From Bacteroidota bacterium (GTDB taxonomy: Bacteria > Bacteroidota > Bacteroidia > Chitinophagales > LD1), in contig JADKJG010000006.1 of the NCBI GenBank assembly GCA_016722375.1, positions 1 to 64,000 on the forward strand: 64,000 nucleotides of DNA, written 5' to 3'. A program made the position numbers and the translations under genes. Positions 27,310 through 37,481 of this stretch are shown here, in pieces (within the stretch, counting starts at the first letter, position 1; the number at the start of each line of letters is the position of its first letter). The notes under the pieces were generated by a model. That model worked only from the letters and a program-made list of their open reading frames with translations, searched no databases and was not told the origin of the DNA.

Positions 27310-27453
27310 TTAGACTCTTCGGAAAATGAAAAGCAAAGTTGTGGGCTAAAGCCCATATCTCATTTCTTGTCTTAAGCCCGTGCTTAAGCATGGGCTTAAC
27401 AAATGCCAAACAGCATGGGCTTAAGCTCTGAAAGGTATTTTCCGAAGAAGTTT
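27310..27453. repeat. Terminal-inverted-repeat element E4, long type
   Basis: A 140-bp member with ends ACTCTTCGGAAAATG and TATTTTCCGAAGAAGT but a different interior: three copies of a GCCCATGCTTAAGC-type motif that pair with each other (TAAGCCCGTGCTTAAGCATGGGCTTA). The segment AAAGCAAAGTTGTGGGCT and CTGAAAGGTATTTT is shared with the copy at 49836-49906. Confidence 0.7.
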
Positions 27454-27620
27454 ATTGTCAGCCTTATCAGTTATTTCCGTGTCATCTGCGTTCCATTTAT
27501 ATGATGTTCATCAAGAGCTCCGCCTTCCGGCCAAAGCAAATCATCATAAGCTCAAATTATTCCTGTAAGTTTGAGCCACCAAGTAAAAATCAAAAACAGG
27601 GCAGCGCGTTAGCAGCACAA

Positions 27621-30600
27621 ATGAATCGGGAGAGAAGAATTTTTCTATTGTCTATTGTCTTATGTCTCCTGTCTTGCTGGTCGGTGCAAGCGCAAGTCAA
27701 TGTAGAGCGCTTTGGACAAAACAGGATTCAATATAAAAACTACACCTTCTCTTATTATGAGAGCGACCACTTCGTCACCCACTTCTATCAGGGTGGGCAG
27801 GATGTGGCGAAGTATGTGATTAAAACTGCGGAAGATAATTTGGATGAAATATCGAAGATGTTCGACTTTGGTTACAGCAAACGGGTGGACATCATCGTTT
27901 ATAACAACATCAGCGAACTGAACCAGACCAACATCGGCATCTATGAACCGGAGCAAAGCCCCGGTGGAACTATCAAACTGCCCGACAATAAAATTTTCAT
28001 CTATTTCAATGGCGACCACGGCAACCTGCGCAGTCAGGTGCGGCAGAACATCACACGAATTTTTTTGGATAAGATGGAGCGCGGCACCAACTTTGGCGAG
28101 GCGATTCAAAATGCAGTGCTGCTCAATTTGCCCGACTGGTATAAAATAGGACTGGAGCGATATGTGGGTGATGGCTGGACCAGCGAACTGGAAGACCGCC
28201 TGCGCGATGGAATCATGAGCGGGCGATTCAAGAAACTGAACCGGCTGCCGAGAGAAGAATCTGTTTTGGTGGGGCAGTCTATGTGGCACTATATAGAGGA
28301 GGTGCATGGCAAAACTGCGCTCGCCAATATCCTCTATCTCACGCGGGTGAACCACAACGTGGATAATGGCTTTCTTTTTGTTCTGGGAGAAGATATGGAG
28401 ATCACCTTCCAGAAATGGTATGAATATTATGTGCGCCGGTTCGAGGAAGAAGAAAGAAAAACGGTGATGCCTCCCGACAGTACGATAGTGAAAGCAAAAA
28501 TTCGCAAGAGCAAAAGCTATTATCAGGCTCGGCTTTGCCCCGATGGAAAACACATCGCCTATTGCAGCAATGACATGGGGCGATATAAAGTTCATCTGTT
28601 GAATACAGAAAACGGAAAGAAAAAAGTGGTGTTGCGCGGCGGCTTCCGAACCAATACTTTGTTCACCGATGAGTCGGCTCCGCTGCTGGCGTGGGACCCC
28701 AGCGGCAAACGCTTGGCGATCATCCGAGACAAAAAAGATAAAACAGATTTGTTTTTCTATGAGATGGAGAAAAAGAAGAAAGCGCGCAATCCGGTTCGGA
28801 AATTTCAAAAGGTGCTGAGCTTTGGCTTCGTAGATTCCAAACAGTTGGTGATGAGCGCGGTGCAGAACGGGCAGACCGATATTTTTCTTTACACCATTGC
28901 TTCTACTACCACTCAAAAACTGACCGACGATTTTTATGATGATCTGCAACCGGCCTATATCGAAGCCGGTGGCCTGCGCGGAATCATGTTTTCAAGCAAT
29001 CGCGAAAGTGACACGTTGCGCCCGCAGCGATATGAATCGCAGGTCATCATTCCTCAATACAATTTGTTTTTCTATGACCTCGATGCAGCGAAGGATGTTT
29101 TATATCCGGTCACCTCTAACCCCTTGACGAGAGAAAGCTATCCACAGAATTTCAGTGCCGATGATTTTTGTTTTCTCAGCGATGCCAACGGCATCGAAAA
29201 TCGGCGCATCGGCCATTTTGAAAAGGTGTTTGATCATTTTGAAAAGACCTATTACTACACGCTGAACGAGACCGGCGACAAGGACTCTGTGTCGCTGCGC
29301 GACCACATTGCCTTCGAGTCTGTGATAGATAAAAGTGTGGGGCGGCTGTATGATTCTTCGAGAACGGAAGTGTATAAAATTTCGGGAGTCACCGCACCTG
29401 CTACCAACTATACCTATCAGATCCGCGAACAAAGTGTGGTGCCGGAGAAAGGAATGGCGCTGGATATGTTTCAGCAAAAGGGCAAAGTACAGTTTCGGAA
29501 ATATCTGATGCAGGATATGCAGGTGACGACGAAGCCTCCGATGATGGATTACATGACGAAGCTGCAACAGGGATCGGTAGCGGCGGTGCCGGAGAAAAAG
29601 AAAGAAGAGGTGAAACCGGTGGCGGAGCAAAATGATACTTCCATCACGGCAAAAGGAAATCGCCCCTTTGACCTGCAAAGCGAATTTGATTTCGGCATCA
29701 AGTTGTTTGATTGGGATTCGGTAGCGGCGGCCCAACTGAATGCAGCGGAGGAGGGATATGTTTTCCGCTTCTCTCGCGTGCGCCCCTATTTCGTGCGCTT
29801 CAGCACCGACAAAGTCATCACTTCTTTCGACAACAATCTGATTGTGACGCGCTATCAGCCTTTCACCGGGTTCTATACCACTTCGCCGCTACCGATTTTT
29901 GGAATCAAAATGGGCATCACCGATTTGCTGGAGAACTATAAAATATACGGTGGGGTTCGTTTGCCTTTCGATAAGGGTTTCAAAAACATGGAGTATTTCA
30001 TCACGTATGAAAACCTGAAACGGAGATTGGATAAAAAGTTTACGGTCTATCACGGTGCGCGATCCACCGATGTGCAGGTGAGCGATGACATCACCGGTCG
30101 CTCCTCCAATACGGAACTGAGTATCAAGACCACTTATATAGAGATGGAATTGAAATATCCTTTCAACGTGCTCCAGGCTTTGAAACTGAATCTCTCTTTT
30201 CGCAACGACAACATGGTGTTCAAAGCCATTGATGATTTCACCTTGCAGATTCCTTCCATGACGGACAACTGGCTGTCGCTGCGCACCGAATATGTTTTCG
30301 ATAACTGCATCGAGGTGATGAGCAACATCCGTTATGGCACCCGGTTCAAGGTTTTTGCCGAGGTGCAAAAACAATTTCCTACGAAGGATAAAAACATCTC
30401 TGATGGATTTGATATTCCGCTCGTTCAGTTCAACAAAACAGTGTTGGGCCTTGTCGGTTTTGATCTTCGCCACTACCAGAAAATCTATCGGCAAATTATT
30501 TGGGCCAACCGGTTGACCGCTGGTGCTTCGTTCGGCAGCGCCAAGATGATGTACTACATGGGTGGTTTGGATAATTGGTTCACACTGCCTTCGATATCGG

Positions 30601-30856
30601 CACCGCTTGGGAGGGCGCCTCTCCTTTTGCCGAAAGCAATCCATTGTTTACGGAGAGTATTCCGAATCGGCCATTCCAGCCTTCGGTCATTGTGAAAGTG
30701 AAGAAATATAGAAGTCCGGTCATCATGGGCTTTGGCCCCGGATTCCGCACCTCTCTATTAGGCTACTTTATTCGCTTTGATTTGGGCTGGGGCTATGACG
30801 GTGGCGAGGTTTCTAAAAAGCCTCTGGGGTATCTTACTTTGGGGATGGATTTTTAA
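27621..30856 (+). pseudogene. TolB-like beta-propeller protein with outer-membrane barrel, 3' end damaged
   Basis: The chosen ATG (27621) gives a signal peptide MNRERRIFLLSIVLCLLSCW to VQAQ; the frame opens 40 codons earlier. Residues 20-280 resemble the peptidase-MA-like N-terminal region of Bacteroidota TolB-related proteins (DWYKIGLERYVGDGW), residues 290-500 hold WD40/PD40 strands (ARLCPDGKHIAYCSND, LLAWDPSGKRLAII), and the C-terminus is an outer-membrane barrel. Near 30575 the frame jumps: MYYMGGLDNWF is followed in another frame by FDIGTAWEGASPFAESNP to LGMDF. Family members have about 60 residues, including a conserved NLRGF-type strand, between these blocks, so an out-of-frame deletion is likely. 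Confidence 0.75.
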
Positions 30857-32616
30857 TCCTCAGATTTAATTCTGATTCCCAATTCCACCAACTGCTTCTC
30901 ATCCACCACCGCAGGAGCATCCATCATTAAATCTCTTCCACCGGAAGTCTTAGGGAAGGCAATCACATCGCGGATGGTTTCGGCACCGCTCAACAACATC
31001 ACCAGACGGTCTAAACCAAAGGCACAGCCTCCATGCGGCGGTGCGCCATAGCGGAAGGCGTTGAGCATAAATCCAAATTTCTTCTCGCGGTCTTCAGCGC
31101 TGAGACCGAGTTTATTAAAAACTTTCTCTTGTATTTCTCTTTGATGAATACGAATAGAACCGGAAAGGATTTCGTTGCCGTTCAATACCATATCATAAGT
31201 CTGTGCCCGCACTTTTACCGGGTCACTGTCGAAGTATTTCATGTCTTCGGGATGAGGGGAGCAGAAAGGATGATGGGCAAAGGTGATCTCGCCACTCTCT
31301 TCATCTTTTTCAAACAGCGGGAAGTCCACCACCCAAAACACACTCCAGGAATCAGGGGCAATCCATTGATTGCGCTTGGCTAATTCTAAACGTAAATCGC
31401 CCAAGGACTTGCGCACTTTGGAAACTTTATCGGCGGCAATCAAAATCAAATCGCCTTTTGCTGCACTAAACAAGGCTCCGATGGCACGTAGCTGTTCTTC
31501 ATTAAAGAATTTATCTGCCGAAGATTTCACGGTGCCGTCTTCGTTGAAACGGATATTCACCAAGCCGCCTAATCCACGGTGGCTTACCTTGACAAAATCC
31601 GTCAGCTCGTCTATTTGTTTTCGTGAATAAGCTCCACAGCCTTTTGCATTTAGACCGGCTACCAGTCCGCCACTTTTAATGGCATTGTTGAATACATTAA
31701 ACTCGGAAGTAGGCAGGGAACTATTCAGCTCTACAATTTGGCAATCAAAGCGCAGATCGGGTTTGTCGCTTCCATACAGGCGAAGGGCATCATCATAGCG
31801 CAGACGAGGAATTTCTGTCAGTTCCACATTTTTAGTCTTGCGAAATACATGTTGCATCATGCCCCCGAAGATTTCAAAAATATCTTCTTGGTGAACAAAA
31901 CTCATCTCGCAATCTATTTGCGAAAACTCCGGTTGACGGTCGCCGCGGAAATCTTCATCACGAAAACATTTCACCACTTGATAATAGCGATCCATACCGG
32001 CCACCATCAGCAATTGCTTCAGTATCTGTGGCGATTGTGGCAAGGCGTAGAAACTGCCATGCACCAGTCGAGAAGGAACCAAAAAATCACGGGCTCCTTC
32101 AGGGGTAGATTTAATCAGGGCGGGCGTTTCTATTTCTATAAAATCCTTTCCATCCAAATATTCATGAATGGCGCGCACCAGATGGGCGCGCAGCACCAGC
32201 CGGTCGCGAAGCACCGGACGGCGAATATCCAGATAGCGATATTTTAAACGCAACTCTTCGTTTCCATCGCTATCGTTTTCAATAATGAAAGGCGGTGTTT
32301 CTGATTCGCCGAGGATGGTTAGTTCGGCGACTATTATTTCGATTTCACCGGTTGGAATGTTCAGGTTTTTACTGCTGCGTTCCGACACGGTTCCCTTTAC
32401 CTGGATCACAAACTCACGACCTAATTTATTGGCTCGCTCGCAGAGCGATGCATCGGCCTCCATGTTGAATACTAATTGTGTAAGACCATAACGGTCGCGC
32501 ATATCCACAAAGGTCATTCCGCCTAAGGCTCGTGTCTTTTGCACCCAGCCGCAGAGGGTAACTTCTTTGCTTACAAACTTTAAATCTAATTCGCCACAAG
32601 TGTGAGTTCTGTACAT
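30853..32616 (-). CDS. aspS: Aspartate--tRNA ligase
   Basis: Class II aminoacyl-tRNA synthetase that charges tRNA-Asp. The 587 residues follow the bacterial AspRS layout: N-terminal OB-fold anticodon domain (VTLCGWVQKTRALGGMTFVDMRDRYG split over 18-45), class II motif 2 (FRDEDFRGDRQPEFSQID), the GAD insertion domain (about 290-410), and motif 3 (GCAFGLDRLVMLL). It is convergent with the TolB-like gene, and their stop codons overlap by a few bases. Confidence 0.98.
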   Translation of the reverse strand: MYRTHTCGELDLKFVSKEVTLCGWVQKTRALGGMTFVDMRDRYGLTQLVFNMEADASLCERANKLGREFVIQVKGTVSERSSKNLNIPTGEIEIIVAELTILGESETPPFIIENDSDGNEELRLKYRYLDIRRPVLRDRLVLRAHLVRAIHEYLDGKDFIEIETPALIKSTPEGARDFLVPSRLVHGSFYALPQSPQILKQLLMVAGMDRYYQVVKCFRDEDFRGDRQPEFSQIDCEMSFVHQEDIFEIFGGMMQHVFRKTKNVELTEIPRLRYDDALRLYGSDKPDLRFDCQIVELNSSLPTSEFNVFNNAIKSGGLVAGLNAKGCGAYSRKQIDELTDFVKVSHRGLGGLVNIRFNEDGTVKSSADKFFNEEQLRAIGALFSAAKGDLILIAADKVSKVRKSLGDLRLELAKRNQWIAPDSWSVFWVVDFPLFEKDEESGEITFAHHPFCSPHPEDMKYFDSDPVKVRAQTYDMVLNGNEILSGSIRIHQREIQEKVFNKLGLSAEDREKKFGFMLNAFRYGAPPHGGCAFGLDRLVMLLSGAETIRDVIAFPKTSGGRDLMMDAPAVVDEKQLVELGIRIKSED

Positions 32617-32681
32617 ATCTGTGATATTAAATAAGCCGCTTTATATCGGGAGAGGCTAAAATAGTTATTTGAAAAGTAGCA

Positions 32682-34007
32682 TTAATTACGTGCAAAAATC
32701 CACCGACCCATTTCTTTCAGCGATATCTTCTTGCCGTACATCAAAATGGCCACGCGATAAATACGTGCGGCGATATAGGTGGTTAAAATAAAACCCGCTA
32801 TCAGTAAAAATATGGATAGGGCAATTTGCCACCAGTCCGGACTGAAAGGAAGCAAGGTACTCATCACCACCGGTGAGGTGAAAGGAATCACCGAGCCCCA
32901 AAAACCCAATTTGCTATCGGGGTCGTTGACGACATTGATGGCGATGAAAATGGAAATGATAATCGGAATGGTGACAGGAACCATCAGCGATTGTTGGTCA
33001 CCATCTTCGCCCATCGCCGCACCGATGGCGGCAAACAAAGCGCCGTAAAGCAAAAAGCCCCCGATAAAATAGATGGGGAAGAGAATAGCGATTTGGCCAA
33101 AGGGCAAGGAGGAAAGGTTGCGTATCAGCATTTCCATTTCATCTAAATCTACAGACTGTGTTCCCATGCTGCCCATAGATGGGGAATGTTGGCCAACAGA
33201 AATTCCGAAGATGATTCCCGCCAGTACGTTGACCGCGAAAATGAGTAGAATCCAAAGGATAAATTGGGTAAGACCAACGGCACCGATTCCCATGATTTTT
33301 CCCATCAGTAATTGAAAGGGCTTTACCGAAGAGGTGAGCACCTCCACCACTCGGCTGGTTTTTTCTTCCATCACTCCTTTCATAATCATGGTGCCATAAA
33401 AGAAGATAGAAATGTAAATGGCAAAACCCATGACTAGCCCTACTATGGCAGCGGCATCTGTAAAGCCGGTTTTTTCTTTTTCATCGTCGAGCGATTCAAA
33501 ATTGAGTTTGATTCGTTGCTGCATTTTCTCAATCAGATCATTATCTGCCTTCAAACTTTGCAGCCGCATTTTATTGACAGCAGTATTGATTTGATCGTTG
33601 ATGAACTGTCTCTTGATAGCTCCAGGTCGCTCGGCATAGCGATAGGCAATAGCGGGATTGTTTGGCGAACTGATATTGAAGTTGGCCGGGATAAAGACGA
33701 TGGCGCTAAATTTCTTTTCCTTCCCTTTTTCATCCTTTAAAGTGGTGGCCAACTTCTCGTATTGGTCTTCCACTTTATGAAAATAAACTGTTTGATCTTC
33801 TGCGTCAGGGAACGTCACATCTCTGAACAGACCGCTTTCATCCACAATAGCTACATCGGTTCTGCTTTGTGAATAGGAGCTGATTAAAACAGAGGCCGAG
33901 ATGAGCAAGAAAAAACCCAATGGGGCTAGGAGGGTAGTGATGAGAAAACTTTTTCTCCGCACGCGAGTAATGTATTCGCGCTGTATGATGATCCAGATTT
34001 TGTTCAT
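32682..34007 (-). CDS. ABC transporter permease (ABC-2 / NatB type)
   Basis: 441 residues. The N-terminus IIIQREYITRVRRKSFLITT leads into the first membrane segment (LLAPLGFFLLISASVLI), followed by a large extracytoplasmic domain (about 45-180), then five or so hydrophobic segments (AAIVGLVMGFAIYISIFFYG, FAVNVLAGIIFG, ILFPIYFIGGFLLYGALFAA, IPIIISIFIAINV, FLLIAGFILTTYIAA), each quoted in part. This is the ABC2 exporter layout. The start codon directly abuts the ATPase gene stop, so the two form one exporter. The substrate (Na+, drug or lipid) is not predictable. Confidence 0.9.
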   Translation of the reverse strand: MNKIWIIIQREYITRVRRKSFLITTLLAPLGFFLLISASVLISSYSQSRTDVAIVDESGLFRDVTFPDAEDQTVYFHKVEDQYEKLATTLKDEKGKEKKFSAIVFIPANFNISSPNNPAIAYRYAERPGAIKRQFINDQINTAVNKMRLQSLKADNDLIEKMQQRIKLNFESLDDEKEKTGFTDAAAIVGLVMGFAIYISIFFYGTMIMKGVMEEKTSRVVEVLTSSVKPFQLLMGKIMGIGAVGLTQFILWILLIFAVNVLAGIIFGISVGQHSPSMGSMGTQSVDLDEMEMLIRNLSSLPFGQIAILFPIYFIGGFLLYGALFAAIGAAMGEDGDQQSLMVPVTIPIIISIFIAINVVNDPDSKLGFWGSVIPFTSPVVMSTLLPFSPDWWQIALSIFLLIAGFILTTYIAARIYRVAILMYGKKISLKEMGRWIFARN

Positions 34008-34904
34008 TTAGTTGGCTTGTACGTTGCGGATAAAAATTTCATTGATGGATGGAAGTTCTTCATTAAAGGAGGTTACTTCTACGCCATTTTCTACTACTCG
34101 CTTTAATAATTCATTTCCTTTATGGTCTTCTTCAAACTTGACTACAATCAAGCCTTCTTTCCGTTCTACCACGTTCAGAGTGTCTAATAATCCATTCTTG
34201 ATTTCACCATTGAAAGATAGCCTAAATTTATTTTCCTTGAAGCGTTGTTTCAGTTCTTTCACTCCGCCTTCCAGAATTTTCTTTCCTTGATTGACCAATA
34301 CTATTTCATCGCAGATTTCTTCTACCTGCTCCATTCGGTGAGTGGAAAAAATAATAGTCTTTCCACTTCTACTCAAATGACGGATTTCATCTTCGATTAA
34401 TTTAGAGTTAATCGGGTCGAGACCGGAAAAAGGTTCATCCAGAATTAGTAATTCAGGGTCGTGAAGCACGGTAGCGATAAACTGCACTTTCTGGCTCATG
34501 CCTTTAGAAAGCTCTTCGATATTTTTGTTATACCAACTGGTAATGTCAAATTTTTCGAGCCACTGGTTTACATTTTGTTTCGCCTGTGCCTTGCTTAATC
34601 CTTTTAATCTTCCGAGATAGATCAAGTGTTCGCCCACTTTCATCTTCTTATATAGTCCGCGCTCTTCGGGCATGTAGCCGGTTTGTTCGGTGTGTCTTTC
34701 TGCCAGCGGTTCGCCGTTGAACAGGATAGTTCCACTGTCTGGAAAAAGAATCCGAGTAATCATGCGGATGAGTGTGGTTTTACCTGCGCCGTTGGGTCCG
34801 AGCAAACCGAAGATTTTTCCTTTAGGAATTTCTATACTCACATCATCTGACGCAATATAGTTTCCGTATTTTTTGACAATATGTTGAAGGGAGAGTAAAG
34901 ACAT
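34008..34904 (-). CDS. ABC transporter ATP-binding protein
   Basis: 298 residues with Walker A GPNGAGKTT, Q-loop region GYMPEERGLYKK, signature LSKGMSQKVQF, Walker B LLILDEPFSGLDP and H-loop STHRMEQ. The C-terminal 80 residues form a small domain common in NatA-like ATPases. It partners the adjacent ABC-2 permease. It lies 42 bp after dnaJ on the same strand, so it may share the grpE-dnaJ transcript. Confidence 0.95.
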   Translation of the reverse strand: MSLLSLQHIVKKYGNYIASDDVSIEIPKGKIFGLLGPNGAGKTTLIRMITRILFPDSGTILFNGEPLAERHTEQTGYMPEERGLYKKMKVGEHLIYLGRLKGLSKAQAKQNVNQWLEKFDITSWYNKNIEELSKGMSQKVQFIATVLHDPELLILDEPFSGLDPINSKLIEDEIRHLSRSGKTIIFSTHRMEQVEEICDEIVLVNQGKKILEGGVKELKQRFKENKFRLSFNGEIKNGLLDTLNVVERKEGLIVVKFEEDHKGNELLKRVVENGVEVTSFNEELPSINEIFIRNVQAN

Positions 34905-34946
34905 GGCGGCGAAAGTATTTAATCAGGAATAAAAACGGTATTCCGA

Positions 34947-36125
34947 TCAATCGCCAAACATATCCTTCATCCGGTCGAAGAAGCCCTTTTCGGTTTTTAT
35001 TCCGGGTTTGGGTATAAAGTTGTTGGAGTCGCGTAGCTGCTCTAACAGTTTTTTCTCCTCCGAACTAAGATGGGTGGGGGTATAAACGTTGACCAGAATC
35101 AACTGGTCTCCGCGTCCGTAAACATTTATCGCCGGCAGACCTTTGCCATTGAGGCGGAATATTTTGCCTGCCTGAGTACCCGCAGGTATTTTAAACTTAG
35201 CCTTACCTTCTATGGTCGGAACTTCCACACTGGTACCGAGTGTGGCATCTATAAAACTGATATGAAGATTGTAAATGATATTCTGTCCATCAATTTCCAG
35301 TTCCGGATTTTGTTCCACTTCAATTTGAATAATCAAATCTCCCGCAGGGCCGCCTTGTTCTCCCGCGTTTCCTTTTCCGCTCATGGAAAGTTGCATGCCA
35401 TCTTGTACACCAGCCGGAATATCAAAATTAAGTGTTTCATCCCCGTATTCTACACCCAGTCCGTTGCAGGTGCCACACTTTTTTGTAATCTGCTGACCGC
35501 TGCCGCTACAGGCATAGCAAGTAGCAGTGGTTTGCATCTGCCCCAGAATCGTATTGGTCACTTTGCGAACCGCGCCGCTGCCGCCACAAACAGTACATTT
35601 GCCCACCGACTTGCTGTCTTTGGCACCACTGCCATGACAGGTGTGGCACTTGATATGCTTTTTTACTTTGATAGTCTTATGTGCGCCGTTTGAAACTTCC
35701 TGCAAATCAAACTGGCCCGAATACATCAGGTTGGTTCCTTGCTTGCCACGGGTACGGGTTTGCTGTCTGCTGCTTCCGCCAAAAAAACTTTCAAAGGGGT
35801 CGAAGCCGCCGCCCCCGCCGCCCCCACCACCAAAAATATCGCCGAAGTTGCGGAAGATGTCTTCTACGTTGGCGTTATGGTAACCACCGCCTCCGTTGCC
35901 GTTCATAGCGGCATGGCCGTATTGGTCATATTGCTTTCGCTTGGTTTCGTCTGAAAGCACTTCGTATGCTTCCGCCGCTTCCTTAAACTTCTCCTCTGCT
36001 GCCTTGTCGCCTTGGTTGCGGTCGGGGTGAAATTTTAAAGCTACCTTGCGGTAGGCTTTTTTAATCTCCTCTTTGGTGCCTGCCTTGGGCACATCCAGAA
36101 TTTCGTAGTAATCGCGCTTGGCCAT
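34947..36125 (-). CDS. dnaJ: Chaperone protein DnaJ
   Basis: Co-chaperone that delivers clients to DnaK and stimulates its ATPase. The 392 residues show the J-domain with HPD (KFHPDRNQ near 32-38), a Gly/Phe linker with a nine-Gly run (FGGGGG), four CxxCxGxG-type zinc motifs (CHTCHGSG, CTVCGGSG, CYACSGSG, CGTCNGLG) at about 159-222, and the C-terminal client-binding domain. It begins two bases after grpE ends. Confidence 0.98.
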   Translation of the reverse strand: MAKRDYYEILDVPKAGTKEEIKKAYRKVALKFHPDRNQGDKAAEEKFKEAAEAYEVLSDETKRKQYDQYGHAAMNGNGGGGYHNANVEDIFRNFGDIFGGGGGGGGGFDPFESFFGGSSRQQTRTRGKQGTNLMYSGQFDLQEVSNGAHKTIKVKKHIKCHTCHGSGAKDSKSVGKCTVCGGSGAVRKVTNTILGQMQTTATCYACSGSGQQITKKCGTCNGLGVEYGDETLNFDIPAGVQDGMQLSMSGKGNAGEQGGPAGDLIIQIEVEQNPELEIDGQNIIYNLHISFIDATLGTSVEVPTIEGKAKFKIPAGTQAGKIFRLNGKGLPAINVYGRGDQLILVNVYTPTHLSSEEKKLLEQLRDSNNFIPKPGIKTEKGFFDRMKDMFGD

Positions 36126-36127
36126 TT

Positions 36128-36814
36128 TTATTCCGCTTTTTTGCCCACAATCACTTTCGCAAAGCGGATGATTTTATCGTTCAAGTAATATCCTTTTTCT
36201 ACTTCATCCACTACCTTGCCTTCCTGTTCGGGGGTGGATACCGGAATTTCGGTGATGGCTTCGTGCATCTCTACATTAAATTCTTTGCCAATACTCTCCA
36301 TGGGCTTCAAGCCTTTCGATGCCAGATTGTTGATGAGCTTTTGATAAATGAGATTCATTCCTTCCATCAAGGCTGTGGTGTCTTTGCTTTGGGCCAAAGC
36401 CTTGAGTGCTCTTTCGAAATCGTCAATCACCGGCAGCATTTCATTAATGACATCCTTGCTGGCTACCAGCATAAATTCCAGTTTTTCTTTCGCTGTGCGT
36501 TTGCGGTGGTTGTCAAAGTCGGCATAGAGGCGAACATACTTGTCGCGCAACTCATCTAACTCTTTTTTCAACTCCGCTATCTCTACGTCCTTCGGCTCGG
36601 TAGCTGTTTTCGGGATTTCAGCTTCTTCTCCCTCGGTGTCTGATACGTCCGATTCTTTATGGAAAACATCTTTAATCAACTTCTCTACGCCTTCAAACGT
36701 TTTTCCGGCAAAGGATTCAGCACTTTTCTTGGTCTCTCGCGCAAAATTCTCTGCTTTCTCGCCCATATTCTTTTCGTTTGGCTGCTTTTCACTTGGTTCT
36801 TTCTTGTCTTCCAT
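36128..36814 (-). CDS. grpE: Nucleotide exchange factor GrpE
   Basis: Releases ADP from DnaK during the chaperone cycle. 228 residues: an unusually long, highly charged N-terminal region (about 1-80, Lys/Glu-rich), a coiled coil (VEIAELKKELDELRDKY), the RKRTAKEK core, and the C-terminal beta-wing with GLKPMESIGKEFNVEMHEAI. Operon partner of dnaJ. Upstream at 36836-36843 a TATATTTG box (minus strand) fits the Bacteroidota -7 element, though the -33 box is weak. Confidence 0.96.
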   Translation of the reverse strand: MEDKKEPSEKQPNEKNMGEKAENFARETKKSAESFAGKTFEGVEKLIKDVFHKESDVSDTEGEEAEIPKTATEPKDVEIAELKKELDELRDKYVRLYADFDNHRKRTAKEKLEFMLVASKDVINEMLPVIDDFERALKALAQSKDTTALMEGMNLIYQKLINNLASKGLKPMESIGKEFNVEMHEAITEIPVSTPEQEGKVVDEVEKGYYLNDKIIRFAKVIVGKKAE

Positions 36815-37481
36815 GTTTCAAAAATTTTGAGCGGGCAAATATATCATCAGCAAACAGGTTTTATATGATTCTTGAAAATCTTACCGACGATATAGCCCAA
36901 ATAATAAAAAAACCTGCCGGTGGCCTTATGTCAAAATATTGGCCAAGTACCGCTTTGTGCCAAATTGGCATCAAATAGCCAATACAATAGCAATCTGTCT
37001 AAGTAAAACGGGAAAAGAAAGAAATTATGTCCGAAGAGAGAAGATAAAAAAACCCACACAGAGTCTGACGTTAAGTCGCACTTAAGTCAGGATTTGGGCT
37101 GAGTAACATCGTTGTAATCCGCCGTTAACCTGTTTTTTGGACGAGGGACAAACCCGAAGGTCTGTATGCGGCCCGCCATTGACGTTACAATATTAAGCCC
37201 GGTTCTGTAAAAATTATCCAACTAACGCATCTGTCTGTGTGGGCATATCTTAGAAATTCAGCGTGGCTGAATTTGTATGATTATCAAAGAACTGATGTGA
37301 AAATAAATCTTGCAAAGCAAAAGCGCAAATTAATCGGGAGTTATTTTTTAGGCTGGTCTATCTTTTAAGAAATTTTGCAATAAAATTGGAGGTTGCTAAG
37401 GGTGATCAAGGTCAAAATTCGCTACTTTTGGTAGCTTCAATTGCTGAAAAACAAAAGGTTTAAACTATTTATGCCGCAACA
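36815..37481. other. Gene-free region between grpE and the aminotransferase
   Basis: No open frame or RNA gene recognised. It contains a -7-like TATATTTG for grpE (minus strand, 36836-36843) and a -7-like TACTTTTG for the aminotransferase (plus strand, 37423-37430), both without a good -33 TTTG. A 10-bp inverted pair, CCCACACAGA near 37051 and TCTGTGTGGG near 37232, encloses about 180 bp; its meaning is unclear. Confidence 0.4.

Noticed and set aside
27660..28949. A 429-codon minus-strand frame opposite the TolB-like gene
   Set aside because: It has no recognisable motif and lies fully antisense to a gene with clear signal peptide and propeller motifs; it is a shadow frame.
36990..37260. A structured RNA gene (tmRNA, SRP RNA, RNase P RNA) between grpE and the aminotransferase
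   Set aside because: None of the conserved sequence cores of those RNAs could be found; only a 10-bp inverted pair is visible.
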